Positions 25,745 through 34,419 are shown, numbered from the stretch's first letter. The stretch: DNA of 41,412 nucleotides from Bradyrhizobium sp. (GCF_004799405.1 NZ_SSMW01000130.1:93238-134649); one strand, 5' to 3'. Notes: generated by a model from the letters alone, not told the origin. Numbers and translations are program-made.

Positions 25745-27005
25745 TGGCTCGATGAGCGAAGACTCGGTCGTGTTTGTCGACTTTTCGACTATTGCGAATG
25801 CCCAACAGGAAATCGGCCCTCATTGGATCGAAAAATGTCTCATGGAGCACGGCAAGCCGGTCAACAACTTGGCGAACGTCCTGATCGCCCTCCGGTTCGA
25901 TCCAAGGCTTTGTGATGCAATTGCATGGGACGAGATGCAACAGAGACCATTTTTGATGAAGCCCCTCGATGGTGTCGATCATCCGGCTTTCGTTGCTAGG
26001 CCGTTGACTGATTATGATGTTAGCAAAATACAAGAAACCCTTCAGGTTGCCGGTTTGAAGACTGTCGGTAAGGATGTCGTTCACAGCGCCGTTGATCAAC
26101 GGGCCCACGAACGATCGTTTCATCCGGTGCGCGACTATCTCGATGGTCTTGCGTGGGACGGCGTTGAACGCCTTGATAGCTGGCTCACCGACTATTTGGG
26201 TGCGGAGCACAGCCCCTACACCGCGGGTGTCGGAAAAATGTTCCTAATTGGCACCGTCGCGAGAATTCTTAAACCCGGATGCAAGGTTGACCATATGCTT
26301 GTTCTGGAGGGATCTCAGGGCGCTAAGAAATCCACAGCCTGCGCTATCCTCGGGGGGCCCTGGTTTTCGGACAGCCTCCCGGACGTGAACGCCGGAAAGG
26401 ATGTCTCGCAGCATTTAGCGGGAAAGTGGGTGATTGAAATCCCTGAAATGTCTGCGATGTCAAAAGGCGAGACGGCACATTTGAAGGCTTTCATCACCAG
26501 GACGGTCGAAAAATACAGACCGTCATATGGACGTAAGGAGGTCTCGCAACCTCGTCAGTGCGTGTTCATCGGCACCACGAACAACTCGACATATCTCCGG
26601 GACGAGACGGGCGGTCGCCGTTTCTGGCCCGTAAAGATCGGCACCATAGACACCATCGCGCTGTCTGAACAACGCGATCAGCTTTTCGCCGAAGCAGTCA
26701 AGTGTTACCTCGAAGGTGAAACATGGCATCCCGATGCAAAGTTCGAGAAGGAAATTATCTTCCCCGAACAAGAAGATCGGTACGAGCCTGACGCATGGGA
26801 GGGGCCCATTCGGGACTATCTGCAGGAGAATGCGCCGGAAAAGGTCTATCTCGGCGAGATTTTTCAGCACGCATTAGCGATCGAGGTCACCGGTCGGGAT
26901 CGCGGCAAGCAGAACCGGGTGACGGCCATCCTGACCCGTTTGCATTGGGGCCGCCTGAAGAAGGATTCAAACGGCAACATTCCGTGGGGGCCTCCCACCG
27001 GATGA
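25737..27005 (+). CDS. Virulence-associated E (VapE) family ATPase/helicase
   Basis: 422 residues of the VapE/DUF5906-type superfamily 3-like helicase found in phages and phage-satellite islands. The Walker A motif is GSQGAKKST at 192-200, the Walker B region is KWVIEIPEM near 230, and a sensor-type segment is CVFIGTTNNSTYLRDETGGRRFWPV. The N-terminal ~120 residues are the typical accessory region. An AGGGGA site lies 6 bases before the ATG. With the Toprim protein it should replicate the excised element. The name is historic and does not imply virulence. Confidence 0.9.
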   Translation: MSNGSMSEDSVVFVDFSTIANAQQEIGPHWIEKCLMEHGKPVNNLANVLIALRFDPRLCDAIAWDEMQQRPFLMKPLDGVDHPAFVARPLTDYDVSKIQETLQVAGLKTVGKDVVHSAVDQRAHERSFHPVRDYLDGLAWDGVERLDSWLTDYLGAEHSPYTAGVGKMFLIGTVARILKPGCKVDHMLVLEGSQGAKKSTACAILGGPWFSDSLPDVNAGKDVSQHLAGKWVIEIPEMSAMSKGETAHLKAFITRTVEKYRPSYGRKEVSQPRQCVFIGTTNNSTYLRDETGGRRFWPVKIGTIDTIALSEQRDQLFAEAVKCYLEGETWHPDAKFEKEIIFPEQEDRYEPDAWEGPIRDYLQENAPEKVYLGEIFQHALAIEVTGRDRGKQNRVTAILTRLHWGRLKKDSNGNIPWGPPTG

Positions 27006-27160
27006 GACTGACGACACGGACGTAACTTTCAGAGTTTGCGCCCTGACACCTTCACCACACGCGTCTTGCCATTATCGTCCGTACCGTCCGTTCTGACCTG
27101 CTAGCCGATCCTAGTACAATCGCGCGCTGGTGGGGTCGGTTTCGATGCTTTGTCCGACCC

Positions 27161-27184
27161 GTGTCTGAGCAGTTGATCAGACAC
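27161..27184. repeat. 8-bp inverted repeat downstream of VapE
   Basis: GTGTCTGA and TCAGACAC flank GCAGTTGA about 155 bases after the VapE stop. Only a short A-rich stretch follows, so a terminator role is weak. It may be a protein-binding site. Confidence 0.5.
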
Positions 27185-27346
27185 TAAAACAGACATCGCC
27201 AAATTTGAAGAATGCGGCTTGTTTAGTTCAAGGAAAGCAATGAAACTTCAACACGATACGTAGCCGATACTTCCTTTACCTAATGGCCATGATGACCAGG
27301 TTTCCGACAAAATTCCTGGACATCCGCTTCCCAGACAAAACCCACT

Positions 27347-27364
27347 TTTGCAGTCAACTTTAAT
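27347..27364. repeat. Degenerate copy of the TTTGCAGT palindrome
   Basis: TTTGCAGTCAACTTTAAT keeps the left arm and spacer of the 18-base palindrome TTTGCAGTCAACTGCAAA, with the right arm degenerate. Confidence 0.45.
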
Positions 27365-27495
27365 GCGCTGTAGGTCGTGTCGCAGGTAGTTGTTTGGTTC
27401 AAATGGTCGCGAAAGCAAAACCGGGGTTGGCTTAGTAGATCCCGCCTCGCGGTTACCTCTGATAATCTTCCATTATCACCGGTCTCAAATTCAGA

Positions 27496-27513
27496 TTTGC
27501 AGTCAACTGCAAA
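27496..27513. repeat. Perfect copy of the palindrome TTTGCAGT-CA-ACTGCAAA
   Basis: An 18-base inverted repeat with 8-base arms and a 2-base spacer. It is identical to the copy inside the integrase gene at 39485, twelve kilobases away. It lies about 130 bases before the HNH start. Confidence 0.8.
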
Positions 27514-27537
27514 CGTCGCCGGCACTCCGATCCGTGC

Positions 27538-27555
27538 TTTGCAATCAACTGCAAA
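27538..27555. repeat. Near-perfect copy of the palindrome
   Basis: TTTGCAATCAACTGCAAA differs at one base from the perfect copy at 27496. The two are offset by 42 bases, exactly four helical turns, so proteins bound to both would face the same side of the DNA. Confidence 0.75.
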
Positions 27556-27641
27556 TCTCGTCGGCATCGGTCGGGAGGGCTGATCCCCGGGGCGAACATG
27601 GGGTAGGGTAACCTCTCTGATCTTCCTAGGGAGACTTGACC

Positions 27642-28805
27642 TTGGCGCTTTCCGATCTGACCGCCGCCGCCGTTCGGCAAGCCATTGGCGAATTCGACAT
27701 CCTTGGACGGGATGCCTTCCTGCAGAAGTACGGATTTGGAAAGTCGCGTGGCTATTTCCTCCAGCTCAACGGCAAACCGTACGACAGTAAGGCCATCGCG
27801 GGTGCGGCCCATGGGCATATCCGGAGCGGTCTTGAGCCACTGTCGGCCTCAGAATTCAGCGGAGGTGACAAAACGGTCGCGAAACGCCTACGCGACCTCG
27901 GCTTCACCGTCCTCGAACCTTCTGACCTCAAAGCCGTCGGCATCCCGTTCGAAGTGGGAAAGCTCTACCACCGTCAGGGTGATATCCATCAAGTCTTCGG
28001 CGGGCAAGAACGCGGCGGCATAGCAACCCCCGACGGCTGTCCATTTGTCTTTTTGTTTACAGGGGAATCCGGCGAGCAATTTGGCTATTCGGATGGTTGG
28101 CGGCCTGACGGGGTCTTTGCCTACACAGGCGAGGGCCAAAAAGGCGACATGACATTTGTCCGCGGCAATCGAGCGATCAGAGACCATATGGCCGACGGTC
28201 GTGACCTGCTGCTGTTTGAAGCCACCAAGGCCAAGGGCAACTACCGCTTCATGGGGTGTTTCGCGTTTGCGGGATGGGAGGCGATTGAGGCTCCCGATCG
28301 TGATGGACAACAACGAAACGCAATCGTCTTTGAGCTCGTTCCGGTTGCCGAGGCTGAGCGCGCCCCGCCGGTGGAGCCGGACGAAGTGGATCTCAAAGGC
28401 CGGTCGCTACCAGAGCTCCGCGCGTTGGCTCTTGCGGCGGCCGCGACGCCCAAGGCGCCATCAAAGGAATCACAGCGGACCTTTTACGTTCGCAGTGCCA
28501 AGGTGAAGGCGTACGTTCTCAAGCGGGCGAATGGATATTGCGAAGCCTGCAAACAAGCTGCGCCATTCCTTAGAAGAGATGGCAGTCCGTATTTGGAGCC
28601 GCACCACATCAAGAGGGTAGCGGATGGTGGCCCCGACCATCCCAAGTCTGTCGGTGCGGTCTGTCCAACCTGTCACCGGATGATTCATCACGGGGAAGGT
28701 GGCGCTAAACTCAATACTGATCTCAAGCAATACGTTTTACAGATCGAGCGGGCGCAAGGCGCCTTAGATGTCCGCGAATTAACTGATCGTAATAATCTTG
28801 CGTAA
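27642..28805 (+). CDS. SRA-like/HNH endonuclease, type IV restriction type
   Basis: About 387 residues. The N-terminal ~90 (AAVRQAIGEFDILGRDAFLQKYGFGKSRGYFL ... YDSKAIAGAAHG) match the head domain of ScoMcrA-like nucleases. An SRA/YDG-like module follows (GYSDGWRPDGVFAYTGEGQKGDMTFVRGNRAIRDH), a fold that flips out modified bases. The C-terminal HNH domain has CEAC, PHHIKRVADGG and CPTCHRMIHHG. It probably cuts DNA with modified cytosine or phosphorothioate as an anti-phage defence. The TTG at 27642 is preferred because GGGAG is 8 bases upstream; the TTG at 27636 is too close to that site. No methyltransferase partner is present, as expected for type IV. Confidence 0.85.
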   Translation: MALSDLTAAAVRQAIGEFDILGRDAFLQKYGFGKSRGYFLQLNGKPYDSKAIAGAAHGHIRSGLEPLSASEFSGGDKTVAKRLRDLGFTVLEPSDLKAVGIPFEVGKLYHRQGDIHQVFGGQERGGIATPDGCPFVFLFTGESGEQFGYSDGWRPDGVFAYTGEGQKGDMTFVRGNRAIRDHMADGRDLLLFEATKAKGNYRFMGCFAFAGWEAIEAPDRDGQQRNAIVFELVPVAEAERAPPVEPDEVDLKGRSLPELRALALAAAATPKAPSKESQRTFYVRSAKVKAYVLKRANGYCEACKQAAPFLRRDGSPYLEPHHIKRVADGGPDHPKSVGAVCPTCHRMIHHGEGGAKLNTDLKQYVLQIERAQGALDVRELTDRNNLA

Positions 28806-29084
28806 TCCAAGCTGGAGACGTTTCATTGAGAGGAGTGACCTGGCGCTGCCTTATGCCCCACTTTGGGCGCGAGAAGCGACCATTCCATATACCCGATCCA
28901 TGCTTTGTGACGAGCGCTGGCAGTCATGCAGGCGCTTCAAAACGGGGGCACAATCACGCTTTCAACGTTTCACAATGTACGAAAATGGATCATTGCTTGG
29001 TACGACAGTTTATCGCAAGCAGGCTGAACTGATACGGTAACAGCTCTGGGTGTGTCTCTTCATATTTGTAGAAGGCTCATATCT

Positions 29085-30032
29085 ATGCGACGCAAAATCA
29101 TTTTGTGTGGAGCCTCGTATGGCCTTGCCTACGTCTCCGCAATCCAACAAGAACCCGCAAGTCTGGAACTTGTTGGGTTGCTTGCGTCTGGTAGAAGCAG
29201 TTCTCGAATGTTGGCAAGGGCACTAAAAGTCCCATACTACACGCGTGTGAACGAGATCACCAAACCGGTGCACCTCGCTGTTGTAGCCATTGGCGGACCG
29301 GTCGGTGATGAAATCAGTTTGGAGTTTTTGCGTCAGAAAATTCCAGTGCTCCGAGAGCATCCGGTCACGCCATCGTTTTTGCAGCAGGCACAATTATTGG
29401 CTCGGGCCAAGGGCACTGTTGTTCATGTGAACCATCATTTCTATGATGTGGAGGCGTCGAATTTGTTCAAGAGAGAGTATCGCCGCTTATTGAAGACGGA
29501 TAACGTACAGTCGATCGTTGCTAATTTTAATGGCAGGACCTTGTGTTCAGGACTGGATTGTCTAATACGGATCTTTGGTAGATCGCAAAAATCTATACGC
29601 GGGCCCCGACTTAAGTTTTTCACACATGCAAATATTACGACCGCTCTTGGACAGCTTAACGGCAAAACAATCCGCATAAACGTCAACTGGTGTGTGGCAC
29701 GGGCTGATGATGGGCAAGACCTAATGGCTGGACATCAGGTGGATGTGAAGTTTCGAAAAGCGGTGCTCGCGATTGGATCATTGGTGGGGCCGGTGCTAAA
29801 AAGCTGGAACTGGGCAAATCGGACCAATTCTCCAAGTTGGCAGATATTGGGCGTAAAGCGAGGGCCGAATCGCAAGGAAATCTCTGGGATTCGTCTGCGC
29901 GCAAATTGCATAGCGATTAGACGCATCGTTCAGCATCAAGACACCGGAGTAATTCCCGACGGCCAGCAGCCGGAACATCTGCGGCGGGTGGCTAAGCTTT
30001 GGTGCTCGTTTTTAGAGCACCGTCCACTTTAG
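29085..30032 (+). CDS. Thiazolinyl imide reductase-like oxidoreductase (Irp3/PchG type)
   Basis: 315-residue NADPH-type reductase. MRRKIILCGASYGLAYVSAI starts a Rossmann fold. LVGLLASGRSSSRMLARALKVPYYTRVNEI, VLREHPVTPSFLQQAQLLARAKGT and VVHVNHHFYDVEA match the thiazolinyl imide reductase branch of the Gfo/Idh superfamily. In yersiniabactin and pyochelin assembly that enzyme reduces a thiazoline to a thiazolidine on an NRPS carrier protein. No NRPS gene exists here. The gene instead converges on a YcaO/TfuA peptide cluster, so a ribosomal peptide substrate is inferred. The ATG at 29085 has AAGG about 10 bases upstream; an in-frame GTG at 29052 is an alternative. Confidence 0.78.
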   Translation: MRRKIILCGASYGLAYVSAIQQEPASLELVGLLASGRSSSRMLARALKVPYYTRVNEITKPVHLAVVAIGGPVGDEISLEFLRQKIPVLREHPVTPSFLQQAQLLARAKGTVVHVNHHFYDVEASNLFKREYRRLLKTDNVQSIVANFNGRTLCSGLDCLIRIFGRSQKSIRGPRLKFFTHANITTALGQLNGKTIRINVNWCVARADDGQDLMAGHQVDVKFRKAVLAIGSLVGPVLKSWNWANRTNSPSWQILGVKRGPNRKEISGIRLRANCIAIRRIVQHQDTGVIPDGQQPEHLRRVAKLWCSFLEHRPL

Positions 30033-30037
30033 GCAAG

Positions 30038-30793
30038 TTACGTTTCTAAGCGCCAATAGCTAAAACTCAGGCTGCCGACGATGTATTCAACTTGATGCCA
30101 CCAATAAGGTGGTACATATAAGAGATCCCCAGGGTACATAAGGGCTCTTAAAAACTCTACTCGTTTGAGTTTAGGAAATTTTCTCAAATCCGCTCGTCGT
30201 GCATCGGGGACACTACTGAGAAGATGATTCTGCGAATGAACATACAGATTTGCAGATGCTGATGGTTTAGCAATTGTTACCAGCTTTTTGCCGAAACTAA
30301 GTCCCATAAAAACTGGGCATTCGTCTTGATGCAGCGACCATATACGCCCAGAAGGTGCACTCCAAACAGTCGTAAGAGTGCAGCCCATATATTTGCAAAT
30401 GTTAGGCAAAGGAGCGCATCCGTTCTTAACAATCTTGGCAGCCGGTACGCCGGCGATAGAGTAGACATCTTCAGAATGAGATTCATTGCGTAGTTGTAGA
30501 AGAAATCGGCTGAGCTTCATTCGCCGTATGGACATGTGCCTAGCTGGATAGCTGCGAAGATATAGCTCCCTGTTGTGAGTCCATTCATGGATATCAAACT
30601 GCCTATCTTTAACATGAACAGAAATGGAGTTGTTCCCATGGCTATCCGCAAGTGTTTCTAAGCTCCAATCCGAAAGGTTCCCATTCTTCGCGAGACCATC
30701 ACGTATAAGCAAAGGACGTCGTCCGGCCTTCGAAAGGTTCGAAAAATCCTTCAACGACTTGCTTTCGAGAGGTCTTAATGAACTCCAGGTCAC
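30038..30793 (-). CDS. JmjC/cupin-type Fe(II)/2-oxoglutarate hydroxylase
   Basis: 251 residues of the cupin_8/JmjC group, which includes FIH and tRNA/protein hydroxylases. The iron triad is placed as His155 and Asp157 in SLHQDECP and His233 in PPYWWHQVEY. Lys170, 13 residues after Asp157, occupies the position of the 2-oxoglutarate-binding Lys in FIH (D201/K214). A peptide hydroxylase role is inferred from family and context. The ATG overlaps the stop of the upstream methyltransferase by ATGA, so it is translationally coupled as the last gene of the RiPP operon. Codon usage is AT-rich compared with the core genes. Confidence 0.75.
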   Translation of the reverse strand: MTWSSLRPLESKSLKDFSNLSKAGRRPLLIRDGLAKNGNLSDWSLETLADSHGNNSISVHVKDRQFDIHEWTHNRELYLRSYPARHMSIRRMKLSRFLLQLRNESHSEDVYSIAGVPAAKIVKNGCAPLPNICKYMGCTLTTVWSAPSGRIWSLHQDECPVFMGLSFGKKLVTIAKPSASANLYVHSQNHLLSSVPDARRADLRKFPKLKRVEFLRALMYPGDLLYVPPYWWHQVEYIVGSLSFSYWRLET

Positions 30794-31842
30794 GACCGAT
30801 GTCCTTTGTCGAGCGGCGATCTGCTCAGGTAGTGGCGTGAAAACATTTCGCGGAGAACCCCTAAAGCGTCGTCAGGTGATAGTGATGAGTCGCGGGCCGA
30901 AGCAGCCAAGATCTCTTTGATTGTGCGAGAGCCGTCGCACTTGAGTAACAATCTCCATGCGCGCTCGTTCAATAACGTCGGCATGAGGTAGAATGGGAAC
31001 CCTTGAAGTGTAACGTCTCCTGAGCTGCCGCACCGACCTGTCGCATTTGGGTGAAGGAGTGGCCGCCACCTCAATAGCTCAGAGTGTTTTGTCTGGATAG
31101 AATTGACGAGCTCAGTCCCGGCAGCGCGCCGCGCTCGGCGGTACCAAAATTCAGCCCGCATGGAGCTGGGCCGCCTGTCCCTCACAAAACGCTGTGTTAG
31201 TTTATGCAGAACTCGTTCGATTGAGGGAATATCGGAAATGTGACGTCCATCACAAACGAAGTCAGCATGTATAAGCAAGCAACCGCCTGGCTTTAGTGAG
31301 TCAGCGATCTTCTCTACCAACTGCGGAGCGCGCTTTGTGTGATCCAATACATTTATGCAAAGGGCAGCGTCAAAAGGTGCCCGGGCCGGATGTTCATGAA
31401 GCCTCAACCTCAGCTCTTTTGCGGCATATTTTATAAACTCCAGGCAGACAGGGTTGGGGTCGTTGCAAGTCACCGTTGACCCTCGGCACGCTAGAGATAT
31501 CGCGTACATCCCGCTGCCGCAGCCGACGTCAATAACTCGCCGCAGTCTCAATTTTGTTAGCTCCCGTACCCGAACCGAGACAGTGTCCCACGTGAAAAGC
31601 TGCTCAAACAGATTAACGACCAGCCCGTCTACATTCTTTACAAGACGGGGCACGGCTGTCCCCGTTTTACCGGAGACAAACTGACCCAAACGTTGAAATA
31701 TCTTGTCATCGCGCATCATTATCTCATCGGACAAATATCGGTAGCCTATGGCGATTGCTTTCGAAGGCGACCATGCGCGATATAATTGTCCGGCGCGGGG
31801 ACCAATGGTAACCGTGCGGCTCACGTTGGAACGACTATTCAT
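30790..31842 (-). CDS. SAM methyltransferase fused to a PqqD-like domain
   Basis: 350 residues in two parts. The class I methyltransferase domain has motif I VIDVGCGSGMYAISLA (about 103-118), the acidic residue in TVTCNDPNP, FDAALCINVLDH (motif IV) and a LKPGGCLLIHADF strand. The last ~70 residues (GFPFYLMPTLLNERAWRLLLKCDGSRTIKEILAASA ... LREMFSRHYLSRSPL) resemble PqqD, the winged-helix RiPP recognition element that binds leader peptides. The fusion suggests a methyltransferase that carries its own leader-binding module. The ATG at 31842 overlaps the tfuA stop by 8 bases; a TTG at 31857 is the alternative. Target (N-terminus, side chain or carboxylate) unknown. Confidence 0.78.
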   Translation of the reverse strand: MNSRSNVSRTVTIGPRAGQLYRAWSPSKAIAIGYRYLSDEIMMRDDKIFQRLGQFVSGKTGTAVPRLVKNVDGLVVNLFEQLFTWDTVSVRVRELTKLRLRRVIDVGCGSGMYAISLACRGSTVTCNDPNPVCLEFIKYAAKELRLRLHEHPARAPFDAALCINVLDHTKRAPQLVEKIADSLKPGGCLLIHADFVCDGRHISDIPSIERVLHKLTQRFVRDRRPSSMRAEFWYRRARRAAGTELVNSIQTKHSELLRWRPLLHPNATGRCGSSGDVTLQGFPFYLMPTLLNERAWRLLLKCDGSRTIKEILAASARDSSLSPDDALGVLREMFSRHYLSRSPLDKGHRS

Positions 31843-33250
31843 TCTTGGTAGCACCAATTAGACTTAGTGCATCGCTTATCCAACAAACCGAATCTTGTAC
31901 CGGGCTCGCAATTCCCAACAGTTGCATATTGAACCCATCGCACAGGAATAACATGCGGTCATAAGCCTGAAGAAACCGGCGATAGGTCAAAAGATTAAAA
32001 CGCGCTCGTGATATCCATTTGAAAGTATCATCCGTAGTCTCTAAGCCGAGGCCTTTACGAAATTCGTCAGATAATCGTTCAACTCGTCCAGGTGCGGGAT
32101 GGAAGCCGTGTTCTATGGCGACCGCGTCAATTGCGGCCCAGATCTTGGCTGCCCAATAGAACGCCGCCGATGGAATTGCGTCTCCCGGAGCGCGTATCCT
32201 TGCGGGGTTCGGTGAATGAAGAACAAGGAGGTATTTACGAAATCGATTTACCGTTGGCTTCGTTATTTTATAGGTACGCCGCGTTGTTTCTAGCCATTGT
32301 TCAATCTTCTGTAGTCTAGCGGCACGATTTGGATTGACCGCTGAGGTAGGTCCGCTTGAAAGCGAAGAGGCGGCAGCCAAGAGAACGGCCAGCCGTTGAA
32401 AAATACCAATGTGCTGTGGCCAATTAGAAAGTGCCCTACTGCTCGCCGCTTCCGAGGCAGGTAATCCAGGAGTGTCAGGTTTGAATGTGCGACAAAGCAC
32501 GTCTCCCTGTAGCTTTCGTAAAAAGACCGATCGAAAAACTGGTGGGTAGATATGATGGGGTGTTCTGGCATGCTTATCAACAAGTAGCTGCCTCATCAGA
32601 GTGTCAGCGTCAATTTGCTTCTGATCGACGTATCCATTTCCTTTGAAATAGGCCGCTATTCCTTCGATCTCGCGTTTATTGCGATGAGCGCCTAAAGCTT
32701 CAGGGATCGAATCCGCCAAGTTTCGCTCGGAATAAAACCTCCGCTTGTTAATATCAATGATCGAGCGACATTCTGTGCTCGTCAATAAACCCGACTGCAA
32801 TGCACGAAAGACACTCGCCCGAATATTCACCATAGGATCGGAGATGCACGAATAGCCCCACGGGGCTTCAACAAATCTTACAGCAACTTCGTCATCGTCT
32901 AGTAACAAGCCGTCGCGGTAATCGCTAAAGATGGTGCCGACTCCAATCATCCCGAACGTATGAAGTTCTGCAGCGCGCAATGCTCCCATACTTGAACTCC
33001 CATAAACCCGAATGCCATCTTCCATGGCGAGCAGTATTTCTTTGTGCCAAACTGCAGCGTTCTGTTCAAAGACTCCGTCGATTAGCGCGATTGCCTGGGG
33101 CCGCAGACGCCGTGCCATAAGAATATCGCCACATTGAGCCGGCGGCATAAGTAATATCGAGGGGCAAATGCGGTGTTTTGGATCCGCCCGCAGGGATGGA
33201 CCGGCATACACAATGGTCAGCGACGACCCTTCGATTGGCAACTTATCCAT
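31835..33250 (-). CDS. TfuA domain protein with long C-terminal extension
   Basis: 471 residues. The first ~200 are the TfuA core: TIVYAGPSL (12-20), PPAQCGDILMARRLRPQAIALIDGVFEQNAAVWHKEILLAMEDGIRVYGSSSMGALRAAEL (36-95), then FGMIGVGTIFSDYRDGLLLDDDEVAVRF. TfuA partners YcaO enzymes in peptide thioamidation and in trifolitoxin-type clusters. The remaining ~250 residues are mainly helical, have no motif I recognise, and make the protein nearly twice the length of a minimal TfuA. The start overlaps the ycaO stop in TAATG. The gene encodes neither a kinase nor a protease, and I infer a sulfur-delivery or scaffold role. Confidence 0.88.
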   Translation of the reverse strand: MDKLPIEGSSLTIVYAGPSLRADPKHRICPSILLMPPAQCGDILMARRLRPQAIALIDGVFEQNAAVWHKEILLAMEDGIRVYGSSSMGALRAAELHTFGMIGVGTIFSDYRDGLLLDDDEVAVRFVEAPWGYSCISDPMVNIRASVFRALQSGLLTSTECRSIIDINKRRFYSERNLADSIPEALGAHRNKREIEGIAAYFKGNGYVDQKQIDADTLMRQLLVDKHARTPHHIYPPVFRSVFLRKLQGDVLCRTFKPDTPGLPASEAASSRALSNWPQHIGIFQRLAVLLAAASSLSSGPTSAVNPNRAARLQKIEQWLETTRRTYKITKPTVNRFRKYLLVLHSPNPARIRAPGDAIPSAAFYWAAKIWAAIDAVAIEHGFHPAPGRVERLSDEFRKGLGLETTDDTFKWISRARFNLLTYRRFLQAYDRMLFLCDGFNMQLLGIASPVQDSVCWISDALSLIGATKNE

Positions 33251-34419
33251 TAAATACGATTTCCGCTGAAACTCATTCCTGGAACTAGTACGGTCACGAC
33301 TGAAATTGGGAGATCATCGCCCGTATGGCTAAATACCGAAATTAAGGGGTAGCCGTTTATGCGCAATTTCTCGACGATCCAATCCAGATCGTCTTGCAAA
33401 GTCAAACCACTGAAAGCATCTTGCCGGTTCTTGATGCTTAAACGAGGCGTGGGAAGTTCAACTGCAGGCTGGTTTTTCTCCTGCATGTCTCTGTAGAGGT
33501 ACGGAAAGACATCCTCCCTACTGCCGCTGATCCAAGTCAGGCGGGCCTGTGCTGCTTCAGTGAGTGCTCGCGATAGGGCCACGGACGTCACGAGGTGTGA
33601 GCCTGAGCCGTGGAAACGTCCAAGATTTCGTTCGGCGTCTTGATCGATCAAAACACAACGAAATGTCGGAACACCGAGGCGGCTAGTGATGTCCCAAATT
33701 AGGGGCAGCTGCTTTGCTATGCGAAGCCGGGTAAGTAAGTCGCGCAGAAACGGCGTATCAATTGTCTCTGGGTCAACCAAGGTGGCTGCGCGACGTCTCG
33801 CCGATAGGAGCGACCAACGAAATTCAGAATCTCGTTCGACCAATTCATATAAGGCGTGCAGCACCGCCTCTACCCAATTGTTGCCTGAGGCGAGACCATT
33901 CGTTGATACTTGCAAAATGGCGAATTCTGGATGGGGTGCAGTTGAATCCATGGTCAGCGCGATAAACGGTATCCAAATAGTTTGTCTTCGAATCAACTCG
34001 TACCCTTTGACCCATCGCATGGGCGTTTCCATATTCCAAATTTTCCAACGCGGCCCCCGCTCCAGCAGTCTCGGGTCCAGTGCTAGTCGTTTCCGTGTCA
34101 TTTCCCGGAACGAGAAATAATTAGTCGGCGCCCGAACGGTTTCAGCGTGATATCCTTCGATTGACTCCATGATTGCTGAAATATCTGCTAGTTCCTGGGT
34201 AAGTCCTTTGCCTTGCGCAGTAGCTAAATGCCTAGCGTTGGGCCTTATACAAATGGAGGTCGGAATCCCAATCGTGTCTAAACCGGTGACGCGAGCAACA
34301 CGAGTAATTCCAAATTGTGGAAAAAGAGGCCGGACTGCTGTAAGAGTTTCGGTGGCTGTTCGGGCTCGTACCGTGCCAGTAAGATCGATCTTCTTAAGCG
34401 ATGAGAGCTTTTTGGCCAT
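33250..34419 (-). CDS. YcaO family peptide-modifying ATPase
   Basis: 389 residues. YcaO enzymes activate backbone amides with ATP to make azolines or, with TfuA, thioamides. ATP-site motifs are visible: ATAQGKG (67-72 region), QELADISAIMESIEGYHAE (75-93) and HALYELVERDSE (about 188-199). A further ALTEAAQARLTWISGSREDV segment is also present. The C-terminus (VPGMSFSGNRI) lacks the PxPxP tail of azoline cyclodehydratases, which fits TfuA-partnered YcaOs. It is coupled to tfuA through TAATG and begins 30 bases after the radical SAM stop. The N-terminus MAKKLSSLKK echoes the basic start of the precursor peptide. Confidence 0.92.
   Translation of the reverse strand: MAKKLSSLKKIDLTGTVRARTATETLTAVRPLFPQFGITRVARVTGLDTIGIPTSICIRPNARHLATAQGKGLTQELADISAIMESIEGYHAETVRAPTNYFSFREMTRKRLALDPRLLERGPRWKIWNMETPMRWVKGYELIRRQTIWIPFIALTMDSTAPHPEFAILQVSTNGLASGNNWVEAVLHALYELVERDSEFRWSLLSARRRAATLVDPETIDTPFLRDLLTRLRIAKQLPLIWDITSRLGVPTFRCVLIDQDAERNLGRFHGSGSHLVTSVALSRALTEAAQARLTWISGSREDVFPYLYRDMQEKNQPAVELPTPRLSIKNRQDAFSGLTLQDDLDWIVEKLRINGYPLISVFSHTGDDLPISVVTVLVPGMSFSGNRI

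Larger units (their letters stand above)
27006..27641. other. Noncoding gap with palindromes between VapE and HNH genes
   Basis: About 636 bases with no convincing gene. It holds an 8-bp hairpin (27161-27184) and three copies of an 18-base palindrome (27347, 27496, 27538). It should also contain the promoter of the HNH nuclease. Short ORFs here merely read through the palindromes (FAVDCK on one strand, LQSTAN on the other). Confidence 0.55.

Noticed and set aside
27280..27567. ORFs reading FAVDCK or LQSTAN repeats
   Set aside because: They arise only from reading through the palindromic repeats; there is no start signal or wider homology.
28798..29040. Plus-strand ORF of 80 codons between the HNH and reductase genes
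   Set aside because: It overlaps the HNH stop, has no ribosome-binding site, and its composition looks like noncoding DNA.
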